Source: Desmodus rotundus (lineage: Eukaryota; Chordata; Mammalia; Chiroptera; Phyllostomidae). From it: a DNA stretch of 64,000 bases. Positions 34,401 to 54,899 of this stretch are shown here, piece by piece. The notes beneath the pieces are model-generated. The model saw nothing but the letters and a program-made list of their open reading frames with translations, made no database searches and had not been told where the DNA came from. Each line of letters opens with the position of its first letter. The first letter of the stretch is position 1. The stretch spans positions 76,530,097-76,594,096 of the forward strand of contig NC_071392.1 in assembly GCF_022682495.2 (NCBI RefSeq), read 5' to 3'. The translations under genes and the position numbers were made by a program.

Positions 34401-35065
34401 CTGGACCAAAGTATCAAGACGCCACTTTGGGATACACTGAATGACCTATGTACCATGAGATAGTATTGTCCCGTGGGAAGCAAATAGTGTAAAGGTCCCC
34501 GGGATAACTGTAAGGTACACGGCACCTCAAAGTTCATACACACACACACAACACGATCCCGTGGACTTGAGACCCACTCTGGGCCCCTCACTACCAGCAA
34601 CCCCTCGCCTCTTACACGAGCACACCCATTCCCTGCGCCACCTGCCCAGCGCCCGCCGCCAACGCGAGCAGCCCACCCGGGGCGAGAGGGAAGGAGACTG
34701 CTTGGAAGAGAAGCGCCGGGAGAACCGGGAGGCCGTGGGGAAGGGGGCAGGGGAGAGGGAGGGGGCGGAGCCGCCAAGCAAGCTGCTGCGGCGCCTGGTG
34801 GGGGCGGGGTAGGGGTGGTAGGGGACGCCTGGGCTGGAGCGCGCGACCGGGGTGGGGGGAGCGCTCCGGCTCCGGGGGAGGGGCTAGGGGCAGGCCCCGG
34901 GCTGGAACCGGCCCCCTGGCACACCGGCGCCCACGCCCCCCGGTCCGCATCCCCGAGAGCAGGTGGCGGCTGAAGGGGAAGGGACCCCCCCCGCGGCGGA
35001 GGGTGGGCGTCAGAAGCCCAGCGCGTACCAGACTCCTCGTCCTTCTTGTCGAATTTTTTAATCAT
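1395..35065 (-). CDS. COPG2: COPG2, coatomer subunit gamma-2 (5' six coding exons; gene continues past base 1)
   Basis: Gamma-COP is a large subunit of the COPI coat that buds vesicles from Golgi membranes for retrograde transport to the ER; it sits in the F-subcomplex with beta, delta and zeta COP and contacts Arf1 and cargo tails. Six exons on the minus strand (35065-35029, 33878-33826, 33265-33185, 30529-30458, 14889-14810, 1470-1395) join in perfect phase to 399 nt, 133 residues of the N-terminal alpha-solenoid (adaptin-like) domain. The start [12 protein letters not shown], the segment [14 protein letters not shown] and [17 protein letters not shown] match COPG2 rather than its paralogue COPG1 (MLKKFDKK, KCAHILTK, NYRGPAVRALCQ), as recalled. 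All internal junctions have AG acceptors and GT donors. TSGA13 directly upstream agrees with human synteny. Later exons, including the next one, are not in the window. Confidence 0.97.
1571..1770 (+). repeat. Ancient mammalian interspersed repeat fragment
   Basis: The text (..gcagtgagcaagacagtc.. ..cttcacggagcttacgttcc..) follows the widely dispersed old mammalian repeat whose consensus reads 'gtgaacaaaacagac ... catggagcttacattct'. Heavily diverged, with no coding potential. The family name is not certain from sight. Confidence 0.5.
1929..2152 (-). mobile_element. hAT-type non-autonomous DNA transposon remnant with 8-bp target-site duplication
   Basis: The right end reads ..gagtctgacacccctg and the left end carries ..ggggggcagcaaacaaggcc, the two ends of a short hAT MITE with CAGGGGTG termini. 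It is flanked by cttcagac (1921-1928) and ctttagac (2153-2160), a 7/8 match of the size hAT elements leave. The interior (cggcccggcaccttgtttc, ggcaacctcgaggctgatgg) matches the remembered 'gccgggccggataaaacaagg / ggttgccttcaaagggcc' family. The left terminal repeat is disturbed by a G-rich expansion. No transposase is encoded. Confidence 0.7.
2514..2563 (+). repeat. Exact 25-bp tandem duplication
   Basis: The unit cccctcccctccctgacc + tacagca occurs twice back to back (2514-2538 and 2539-2563) with no mismatch. It is pyrimidine-rich and typical of replication slippage. Confidence 0.9.
2900..4000 (-). mobile_element. LINE-1 fragment (old, ORF2 region)
   Basis: The plus strand reads as reverse-complement L1: ..tagaagcagaacgtgacggaactgctgg.., then the 'ccatttagagcttattcatgtgtatgatg' and 'gctcagttgtcccagc' landmarks of the ORF2 3' half. 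Many stops. Lies in COPG2 intron 5. Confidence 0.7.
4035..4740 (+). mobile_element. LINE-1/HAL1-type fragment
   Basis: A-rich sense-strand text (..acaactgagaattccatgtcc.., ..cttgaaagctgttagaga..) resembles an L1-like element. It contains the foldback described at 4422-4455. No intact frame. Confidence 0.5.
6030..7365 (+). repeat. Old interspersed element split by an LTR insertion (6030-6400 and 7256-7365)
   Basis: The left part carries ..gcatcctccaatccactgagg.., ..cagacagcagatcgtgg.., ..ataattatgtgagccaatcc.. and ends in a tct/tag-rich tail. The right part, ..tctatatctattagctc ... ctgcagaaacatgactaatac.., is the usual continuation of the same repeat ('ctctggagaaccctgactaatac'). The 855-bp LTR at 6401-7255 separates them. 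The family is known to me by sequence, not by a safe name. Confidence 0.6.
6401..7255 (-). mobile_element. Solo retroviral-type LTR
   Basis: On the minus strand the 855-bp unit starts TGTGGTAGGCAG and ends GCAGACACA, so it has the TG...CA boundary of an LTR. An AATAAG poly(A)-like signal precedes a U5-like segment near the 6401 side. It carries three imperfect ~40-50 bp internal repeats at 6990-7130 and an apparently accidental 116-codon open frame (6537-6887, plus). No gag, pol or env lies next to it, so it is a solo LTR. No clean target duplication; both flanks share atagctata, perhaps from the AT microsatellite it landed in. Confidence 0.55.
8720..10170 (-). mobile_element. LINE-1 fragment with ~460-bp insertion
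   Basis: Reverse-complement L1 landmarks: ..ttgtttatccactcacctgtgg.., ..tgggtaaatacctagtaggg.. on the left half and ..aacgttacattcccaccc.., ..gtatggagtaatatctcaatg.. on the right half. The halves (8720-9225 and about 9700-10170) are separated by non-L1 sequence at about 9240-9690. That insert starts TGTG near 9241 and ends CACA near 9687, as an LTR might, but without a matching target duplication. Confidence 0.65.
10190..11070 (+). repeat. Old interspersed repeat, first of two related copies
   Basis: Begins ..tgtattagttttcccag.. and continues ..ctttacagttctgtgggtcag.., ..catccctcccacagg... The same consensus (tattagtttyctattgctgctgtgacaa ... cacagttctggaggccagaagtcc) recurs at 11985-12475. 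The 164-codon plus-strand open frame at 10556-11050 falls inside and has no recognisable domain. Confidence 0.5.
11250..11985. repeat. LINE-1 3'-end scraps and unassigned intron sequence
   Basis: Two short stretches (about 11250-11340 and 11895-11985) both follow the L1 3'-region theme 'aaggtacaactgacaaacaacatt ... ttcaggtgtacaac'. Between them I see no feature. Confidence 0.4.
11985..12475 (+). repeat. Old interspersed repeat, second copy
   Basis: Starts ..tattagttttctattgctgctgtgacaag.. and ends ..gcattattctgcctactac, the full span of a common mammalian repeat also present at 10190. Interior landmarks ..ccttgtattgggcccacctgg.. and ..ggtcttaggaatcaagg.. agree. It is non-coding. Confidence 0.6.
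13130..14060 (-). mobile_element. Diverged LINE-1 fragment, AT-rich
   Basis: Reverse-complement L1 features such as ..ttggctcgtgtaaagg.. ..ccacc/ttctttatgtatgc.. and ..ttgccaatttgatgggtaaaaa... Contains the 48-bp tandem duplication. Strongly diverged, so assignment is moderate. Confidence 0.45.
13951..14046 (+). repeat. Exact 48-bp tandem duplication
   Basis: The block starting tagttttctttatatatttt and ending ..gtaatcatatt occurs twice head to tail (13951-13998, 13999-14046) without a mismatch, inside much older diverged sequence. Confidence 0.92.
14224..14760 (+). mobile_element. Solo LTR beside COPG2 exon 5
   Basis: A 537-bp unit starts TGTTGGGG, ends CATCCCACA (TG...CA), and is flanked by ttccac (14218-14223) and tcccac (14761-14766), a 5/6 match to the 6-bp duplications usual for class II retroviral elements. 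No internal viral genes flank it. Its right edge is 49 bases from the exon 5 splice donor (14809), so it sits in the first 50 bases of intron 5 in the antisense direction to COPG2 if read as written. Orientation is tentative because no clear AATAAA is seen. Confidence 0.6.
14810..14889 (-). CDS. COPG2: COPG2 coding exon 5
   Basis: 80 nt from a TTTCAG acceptor to a GTACGT donor (14809-14808), phase 0 to 2. Encodes [20 protein letters not shown] then VIIVTS. Compared with remembered orthologues it has Ile for Thr after Q and Asn for Thr after MA. An LTR ends only 49 bases past the donor. Confidence 0.95.
15005..15175 (+). mobile_element. Ves-type tRNA-derived SINE
   Basis: Head agccctggccgggtagctca with tRNA-like box A and a ggtttgatcccc box B, then the 'caagaaacaaccca' body, ccctctctcaaatcaat and an A tail. 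Typical bat SINE. Confidence 0.9.
15632..15763 (-). CDS. Candidate alternative terminal exon or unknown coding fragment in COPG2 intron 4
   Basis: On the minus strand a pyrimidine tract (TTATTCTCTTTTCTC) and ATGGGCTCAG acceptor lead into 43 codons and a TAA at 15632. The product begins [17 protein letters not shown], is acidic, and then has a basic/acidic helical stretch ([14 protein letters not shown]). The frame after the acceptor is phase 0, the same phase in which COPG2 exon 4 ends, so an exon 4 splice would keep the frame and stop early. I do not recognise the protein. It could also be a fragment of an unrelated retrogene or chance. No good AATAAA follows apart from an overlapping AATAAAT at the stop codon. 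Confidence 0.3.
   Translation of the reverse strand, partial: ESPPDSLCSLDSEDGSDVFEFHYLQDIRMRLDRLEEPQLIVYE
15816..15841 (+). repeat. (CA)n microsatellite
   Basis: About twelve uninterrupted CA units, just upstream (minus sense) of the candidate exon acceptor at 15763. Confidence 0.95.
16801..16995 (+). mobile_element. Ves-type SINE (nested in LINE-1)
   Basis: Degraded head (agccctagttgggcagctcc), body ..cagtcagggcgcatacaag.., ..atagatgtttctcgctctcc.. and an A/T tail. Confidence 0.85.
17045..17190 (+). mobile_element. Ves-type SINE (nested in LINE-1)
   Basis: Head ccctggctggtatggctcag and box B ggttcaatccccag are clear; the middle is shortened before the caatgaacat tail. Confidence 0.85.
18360..19530 (-). 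mobile_element. Probable old LINE-1 fragment
   Basis: Text such as ..cattctggatagtttccatcc.., ..attgtggataattttttattgcatgc.. resembles reverse-complement sequence of old L1 3' regions. Divergence is high and limits are approximate. Confidence 0.4.
19880..21690 (+). mobile_element. LINE-1, 3' truncated copy with 3' UTR and A-rich tail
   Basis: Sense L1 ORF2 landmarks (..tttatgccaacaaagttcagc.., ..gacaaattccttgaaag.., ..ccaatggatatagaaaagc.., ..gcagcagagagaaaaaagg..) with stops, then a bat-lineage 3' UTR with a very G-rich segment (about 21505-21640) and ..gaataacaataaaaatt + A tail. Ends tail-to-tail against the minus-strand L1 that follows. Confidence 0.85.
21690..23660 (-). mobile_element. 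LINE-1, 3' half, reverse orientation, interrupted by a SINE
   Basis: The 21690 side is the L1 3' UTR (acaatgttctcaaggtcc, attccattgtatatagggc in plus sense). An open ORF2 C-terminal piece of 131 codons survives at 22538-22933 (minus), with the [10 protein letters not shown] and [10 protein letters not shown] motifs. The SINE at 23190-23411 splits it. Confidence 0.85.
23190..23411 (+). mobile_element. Ves-type SINE (long form)
   Basis: Head gggccctggccagtgtggct and a repeated box-B-like block (gtgattgccggtcggggcac then gggttcagtccccagtc), followed by ctctctctgacatcaatg and an AAAG tail. The doubled block marks a SINE subtype. Confidence 0.9.
23660..26985 (-). mobile_element. LINE-1 copies in reverse orientation (at least two, nested)
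   Basis: One L1 3' end is at about 23665 (plus-sense gttacagttgccccaa..). ORF2 pieces follow: 24066-24323, 24791-25066, and 25654-26004 with the reverse transcriptase block [14 protein letters not shown]. The catalytic FADD motif there reads FADK, so that copy cannot be active. A second insertion point with 3'-UTR-like text is at 26270-26385, and 26385-26985 continues the ORF2 region around the SINE at 26475. Confidence 0.8.
26475..26650 (-). mobile_element. Ves-type SINE
   Basis: Plus strand shows the reverse complement: ..ttgattttagagaaagaaagg.., ..agagagaaacatcaacc.., ..atgtgccctgactggggacgc.., ending ..ctgaggtacccagccaaggc. Confidence 0.9.
26985..27960 (+). mobile_element. LINE-1 fragments flanking a SINE
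   Basis: Sense L1 ORF2 text at 27030-27240 (..agattcacatggaaatg.., ..gtgtggtactggaataagag..) and at 27640-27958 (..aaattgataaactggacttc.., ..gataaaggatttgtatccag..). An (AAAAT)n run lies at 27098-27123. Confidence 0.7.
27443..27626 (+). mobile_element. Ves-type SINE
   Basis: Head gccctggccaggtggctcag, shortened middle (..ggttgcaggtttgagcccc..), second block ..gattcccgatcaggg.., then ..aaatagaaatcaataaac. Confidence 0.88.
27960..28150 (+). mobile_element. LINE-1 5'-UTR-like fragment
   Basis: The text 'acttctggttaagatggtcg ... acaactaaatataaaacaacc' resembles the start of laurasiatherian L1 elements. It stands next to, but is not colinear with, the L1 3' piece on its left. Confidence 0.45.
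28160..30300. repeat. Unassigned degenerate element with two related ~130-bp blocks
   Basis: Blocks at about 28730-28850 and 30020-30150 share 'gtttgtcc', 'ccagctccttctcccaactgcc' / 'ccagctcttcttctcaactgcc' and 'aacggcaaccacaggcccacca' / 'aacagcaaccccaggcccacca' in the same orientation (split here for length). Between them lies sequence with frame-shifted coding flavour (for example [18 protein letters not shown] in a broken frame near 29655). An AATAAA is at about 30311. It may be a decayed LTR element or retrogene. I cannot name it. Confidence 0.35.
30458..30529 (-). CDS. COPG2: COPG2 coding exon 4
   Basis: 72 nt, 24 codons, phase 0 to 0, between a ..ACTTAG acceptor and a GTAAGT donor. Encodes [20 protein letters not shown] then QSND. 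The [12 protein letters not shown] stretch is invariant in vertebrate gamma-COP as I remember it. The downstream intron (14890-30457) is about 15.6 kb and packed with LINE-1 copies. Confidence 0.96.
32160..32430 (+). repeat. LINE-2/MIR-class fragments
   Basis: ..ccggtgtccaacacagtacataag.. ..gtaataaatatttgctgagt.. is the classic L2 3' end, followed by MIR-like ..ttatctcatttaatcactac.. and ..ggcactaaacggttaag... Confidence 0.65.
32680..33007. mobile_element. MITE-like DNA transposon remnant
   Basis: Left end attttgccgtgtgtaatgct and the reverse complement of the right end attttgctgtgtataatgcg match at 17 of 20 positions, so the ~330-bp unit has terminal inverted repeats. A direct copy of the right-end motif (atgcgtattatacgtgc) lies inside at about 32732. 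AT-rich interior with no transposase. Target duplication not evident, so the superfamily is open. Confidence 0.55.
33185..33265 (-). CDS. COPG2: COPG2 coding exon 3
   Basis: Acceptor TTTCCAG and donor GTAAAC bound 81 nt, 27 codons, phase 0 to 0. The product [18 protein letters not shown] followed by TKILYLLNQ is the first helical repeat region of gamma-COP. The CLHI and LLNQ residues are typical of COPG2 rather than COPG1. Confidence 0.96.
33826..33878 (-). CDS. COPG2: COPG2 coding exon 2
   Basis: Acceptor CTATAG, then 53 nt encoding [18 protein letters not shown] with the first Gly split across the exon 1 junction; donor GTATGG at 33825. The family usually has Gln where this copy has Arg before HLEK (recalled, not aligned). 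Ends in phase 0. Confidence 0.95.
35029..35065 (-). CDS. COPG2: COPG2 coding exon 1 (start codon)
   Basis: The ATG is at 35065-35063, read on the minus strand, in the context CCAAGATGA, with A at -3. It encodes [12 protein letters not shown] plus one base and ends at a GTACGC donor (35028-35027). The reading frame stays open upstream with only a GTG at 35113, so the annotated ATG is preferred; family members start with this same M(I/L)[11 protein letters not shown]. It lies inside the CpG island. Confidence 0.96.
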
Positions 35066-35374
35066 CTTGGACCACTTCCCAGCGCCCAGACCCACTGCAA
35101 CCTTCCCAGGCACCTCAGCCGGCGAGCGGAAGAGGGTGCAGGAAGGCCGGCCCCGTGCTCTGGCGCGGGTTGGGCAACCCTCCCGTCACTCGGAGAGAAG
35201 GCCCGCCCACCCCGGCAGTCGCGGCTGCTCTGGTCCCCGGGGGACGCGGCCACGCCCTCTGGTCTACACCCAGCTAGCCAAGGCGGGGCCAGGCGCTGGG
35301 GCTGGAGCCCGACTCCGGGGCTCGGGCCGCGGCTGGTCGGTACCCGAGGCTCGCCCTGGCGCACCCAGCGAGCG

Positions 35375-35379
35375 ATTGG
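35375..35379 (-). promoter_or_regulatory. COPG2: CCAAT box, COPG2 promoter
   Basis: ATTGG on the plus strand gives CCAAT on the minus strand, 310 bases upstream of the COPG2 ATG and inside the CpG island. Position suits an NF-Y site of a TATA-less promoter. Motif only; binding is inferred. Confidence 0.45.
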
Positions 35380-35411
35380 GCAGCCCGTGCCCGGAGCGGG
35401 CAGAATGCAAT

Positions 35412-35417
35412 TTTATT
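35412..35417 (-). terminator. TSGA13: TSGA13 poly(A) signal AATAAA
   Basis: The minus strand reads CCAAATAAAATTGCATTC, 83 bases past the TSGA13 stop codon. Cleavage would fall near 35395, inside the COPG2 promoter island and beside its CCAAT box. No other AATAAA precedes it after the stop. Confidence 0.75.
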
Positions 35418-35499
35418 TGGTTGACACGCCCTGGATGGAGACTGATGCTGGCCTCTCAGTCTCTGGAGACCGAGGCGAAGAGTCCTGAACTATTTGTTT

Positions 35500-50878
<15,379 letters not shown>

Positions 50879-50952
50879 GTCCAGATGGAGACCTCACACC
50901 CCAGTTAAGGAACAGCTGGGCAGTAAGGATGGGGTGCCTGCGGTGGCACAGT

Positions 50953-50970
50953 GCGTGCTGGGAAATGTGG
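50953..50970 (-). promoter_or_regulatory. TSGA13: ZNF143/THAP11-type motif, proposed TSGA13 promoter
   Basis: The minus strand reads CCACATTTCCCAGCACGC, close to the SBS consensus, 75 bases upstream of the proposed TSGA13 start codon and in the usual promoter orientation. On the plus strand a strong GTAAGTGAG donor-like site lies at about 50990, which could mark a divergent transcript. Confidence 0.55.
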
Positions 50971-50999
50971 CCTCAGGAGCAGAGAGCAGTAAGTGAGGG

Positions 51000-53980
51000 C
51001 ACAAGGCAGGATGGACCCTTTGTGGAACCATCTCCTTCCTTTCCTCTGACCTCTGAAATAGAAACCTCTGTACGAACTAGAAACGTCTACCCTTTTGACA
51101 GCACTGGTATCTGCCCTTCTTTCCTTCTGCAGTGAAAAAGTAGTGGCGTAGAGAGCTGGGCAAGGTAGCTTATCCCGTTGTGGCTCTTCCGTTCTTAAAC
51201 AGCCTGCCAGCAACATGTTGTAAGGTCTCTGGGGGGGGCTCTTCCTTTTTCAGGGGGAGGGCTGTCATTTACCAGTGACTAGGTGGAGGTATTAGGAAGC
51301 CAAATTTATATTCAGGCCCCAGCCAAAATCTCCAAACCAACTTCTAACAACAACAAAATCCCTGATATTTGGACCTTATCTGATTCTTGAATGTTTTTAT
51401 TAATTGCTCCAGAACCTGTAGGGGGAGGAGATGTGTCTGGTACCTCAAATCCTTCAGCGTCCTGGCTGCAGCTATAGTTTTACTGTTCTGTACCGGTTCA
51501 GACACCAGAGAACCAGGAAAAAGGGGGTTCAGAAACTTATCTCCTTAGCAAAGCAAAAATGAAAGCTTGCTACAAACAGGAGGCTGAGAAGAGAGCTTTG
51601 CCCAGCAACCTGCCTGCCATCTGTGGGCAGAGCAGGACCAGGGCTTATAAATCCATTTCTCTCATCTGCTGACCAACACTGAGTCTGAACAGAACTAGCA
51701 TTATTCAGCGATGAATGAATGGAAATTGATTTTCAGAGCTAATGACCTTTATGAGGAGGAAAATGTAGCAGAAGTAATAGCCACTCTGGCATAAATAGGG
51801 AGCTACGAAAGACTGCCAGAAATAGAGAAATATAAAGAAGAGCAGGAGCTTGGGAATCTGGGAGATTCAAGGGTACGAAATTTGTTTATAGATCAGTCGG
51901 TTAAAAATATGGGGACATGTGCCCACAGGAAAGAATGGAAGCTGTCTCACGACGCAGAACTTAGCAGACCTAGCATGGGAGTGTCAGGAATGCGGAAACC
52001 AAAGAGGAAACAAAAAGGAAAAAAAGTTAAGGTTTTTAAATATACCAGAAGGACAGTAAGGAATGGAAGGCAGTCGCAAGAAAGACCTGGGGATGAGAGA
52101 GGCCCGCCATGGCAAATGTCTAACTGGAATATGGTGGAGCGACTCGTGAAGGGGGAGGGTGTGCTTTTCTGATCAGGGCCCCTCCCCAGCCCCGCCAGCA
52201 TGTTTCATTCCAGAGCCTTCCTCCTGATCTGGTTTAAGGGAACTGGAGGATAAGGTCACCGATTCTCAGCTTCGAAGTCCAAGCATCACAGACCCCTTGT
52301 AAGACAATGACTCAGGAAACGGAAGTGATTAATTTGGGTGCCTCTGCAGGGGAGAGGGTTTGTTCTTGTCACAGAATTCTGCCCTGACGTGGGAGACATA
52401 GTGTCCCGCGTGAGGCCACCCACCGAGGGTGGGCTCTGGGCATCTAGCACTAATTTATTGACATCTCTGTGACGCTGAACCAAGAAACTTCCCCTCCCTC
52501 TCGTGGTTTTAAAATTTACTCAGTCCTTCCATTTCTTCTAAGTAACATCAGTCTTTGCCTGGTGTGAGAGCCAGCAGCAGCGACACAGGGTCATGCCTGG
52601 TCATACCAAGCTATACATATTTTTTTATACATTACATTTTTATACCAAACCACGTGTTGAATTTCAAAGCTAGCAAAAGCTTTAAACACACCGGCATTTG
52701 TAGGCTCAGGGGGATGGGGACTGAGGGTGGGGAGGAAGCTCATGAGGCCGCTTCTTTCTCCCTTTCCCACTTTGCTTTCCCTCGAGAAGGAAATTTATCT
52801 CACTCTTTGGGTTTCCTTTGTTCTTTGGGGAGATCCTATAAATGAAACGATCACGGAAGTGGGTTTGCCTCGCTCCCCTGCTCAGGCTCTGGCCCTCTAT
52901 TCTCTTTGTTCTCCTTTCTTCCATGTGGCAAGCCCATCCAGAAATTTGGGCTTGAACTCTGACAGAGAGAAGATATTCCTTGAACTCTGCTTTCTCTCCG
53001 TATTGCAGGCATTAATGAATGGTTTATTTATTTATTTATTTATTTGCCACAGTCTGTTTTTTATCATTCTGCTCAGCCAGGGCTGCAGGCCAGGACTTCC
53101 AACAAAAGCCTCAGGCTCATTTTTATTCATTTATTTCTTCATTCATTCAGCAAATATTTACTACACACCTGCCAGGCCTCTTCTAGGTTCCGAGGATACA
53201 GATGGAAACAACACGGACAGAAGGTGCTGTCCTCTCAGAGCCTGCACTGGGGCTGGGGGAGACACAATTGTGTCTGCTTTGGGATGTCTAACAGGGATCT
53301 TGGACTTGACAAGTCCCAAATAATTCTTGCTGCTCCCTCCCCTCATTCCTCCTTCACTCTTTCCTATGTCAGTAAGTGGAATTGCCACTAATTCTGTTGC
53401 TCAGGCAAAAAAAAAAAAAAAAAAACAACTTGGGAGTTATCCTTGATGTCTCTCATTCCATCAACTGCACTTCCAACCTGTCCGTCATCAAGTCCTAGAG
53501 ATACCATCTTCCAAATAGTTTTCAAATGTGACTGCTCTTCCACCGCCGGCCCACCCCAAGCTCCCTTCCCCTCGGGGCTGCCTGAGCACAATGAGAAGTT
53601 TCTGTGAGATGAATCATCTTTGTGCTTGAGGGGAAAAAGGGGAAGTGATGTTAGGAAGGAACAATATATCGGACAGAGATTAGACTGCACATTGGCAGTT
53701 CTTACCACCTCTGTTTCCCTTAAGAAACCATGGACATTTTATGAGAAAGAATTCTCAGCGATCTTTCTGAGGCCCTTCAGAAGACTCTCCCAACTATAAG
53801 TGTGCCGCTTCCCCGAGTTTGCGAACAGGGCCTGTTTCTCATATGTCCTCGTGAACACTTCATCAGGCCCAGAGACAGTGGGGAAAGTCCCACAGGAAGG
53901 GAGAGAAAGAAGCGAATGTATTTCTGTAGATAAATATTTTTTAACGTAAAAAACACACACAGAGTTTTTCTGCGCAAAGC
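51000..53980. other. Intergenic sequence upstream of TSGA13
   Basis: No exon was recognised. 53100-53260 carries the common old repeat 'attcattcagcaaatattta ... gaggatacagatggaaac'. (TTTA)n lies at about 53024-53048 and a run of about 20 A at 53406-53425. The 198-codon plus frame at 52727-53323 runs through these repeats and is judged accidental. Confidence 0.5.
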
Positions 53981-53984
53981 CTGT

Positions 53985-54570
53985 CAATATCTTGCTGTAT
54001 CCCTTAGGATAAAATTCGAACTCCTTGGCACATTATGCGAAGCCTGCGTGATTCCCCTTCCCCTCCCTAACTTCACTGCCTGCCAGGGTCTCCACCGTGC
54101 CAGCGACTCTTGCCATCTTGGACTCCTTGCTACTCCCTGAACACGCTAAGGTTCAGGGAACGGCAAGAGGCTTTCTCAGGGCTTTTGTTAATTCTGTTCT
54201 CTGAAACACTCTTCACCGAGAATTCCTACGGCTTACTCCCTCGCTTTGTTCATTTTTCTGGGCCACTGTCGCCTTTTCAACGAGAGCTTCCTGAGGATGA
54301 CACTCTCCAAATAGGCACTCTCTCCCAGTCACATTCTGTCTCTTTACTATGCCTCGTCATTCTTCAAAGCCCTTAGGTTTACCTGAATTTATATATTTGT
54401 TCATTTATTATCCATCTCCTTCATGAGAACGCATGTGCCAATGTGGCAAGGATTTCCTGTGCTTGCTTCACTACTACATCCCCCATGCCAAGAACAGCGG
54501 CACTTGGCACATAGTAGACACTCAGCAAGCGTTTGTTGATTGAATAAATAACTGAAAACTCAACCAAAAA
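53985..54570. repeat. LINE-2 3'-region fragment
   Basis: ..cttaggataaaattcgaactcc.., ..aacttcactgcctgcc.., ..gcacttggcacatagtagac.., ..gcgtttgttgattgaataaat.. follow the L2 3' end in order. Confidence 0.7.
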
Positions 54571-54695
54571 GTTCCATGTAGACTACATGAGATTTTTGGG
54601 TTTATTTTTTTTTTAATGACAGGCACTGTTGGTAATACTAGATAGCCATCCCAGACTTTCTTCCTTTTTTTTTTTATCTTATTCTTTTTTTTTTA

Positions 54696-54884
54696 ATCCT
54701 CACCTGAGGATGATATGTTTATTGATTTTGTGAGAGACAGAAACATCGATGGGTTGCCTCCCATATGTGGCCTGACCAGGGATCGAACCCACAGCCTAGG
54801 TGTGTGCCCTGACTGGGGAGTGAACCTGCAACCTTTTGGTGCACAGGATGATGCTCTAACCAACTGAGCTGCCCAGCCAGGGCT
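54696..54884 (-). mobile_element. Ves-type SINE, well preserved
   Basis: ..gagagacagaaacatcgatg.., ..ccagggatcgaacccacag.., ..actggggagtgaacctgcaa.., ..ctgagctgcccagccaggg. Has the doubled block of the long subtype also seen at 23190. Confidence 0.92.
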
Positions 54885-54899
54885 TGTCTTATTCTTAAA

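Larger units (their letters stand above)
34560..35420. promoter_or_regulatory. COPG2: CpG island promoter of COPG2
   Basis: CpG dinucleotides become dense from about 34600 to 35400 while flanking DNA is AT-rich. It covers COPG2 exon 1, the start of intron 1 and the upstream region, and reaches to the TSGA13 3' end. GC boxes include ggcggggcc (35282-35290) and gggggcgggg near 34800. There is no TATA box, as expected for a housekeeping coat protein. Transcription likely starts between the ATG (35065) and the CCAAT box (35375), but the exact site cannot be read. Confidence 0.85.

Noticed and set aside
34304..35113. A 269-codon minus-strand frame covering COPG2 exon 1
   Set aside because: Only 35065-35029 is coding. 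The rest is read-through into GC-rich intron 1, and the frame's own start is a GTG in the 5' UTR.
52727..53323. 198-codon plus-strand frame upstream of TSGA13
   Set aside because: It runs through (TTTA)n and an old interspersed repeat, overlaps other frames on both strands, and has no recognisable protein features.
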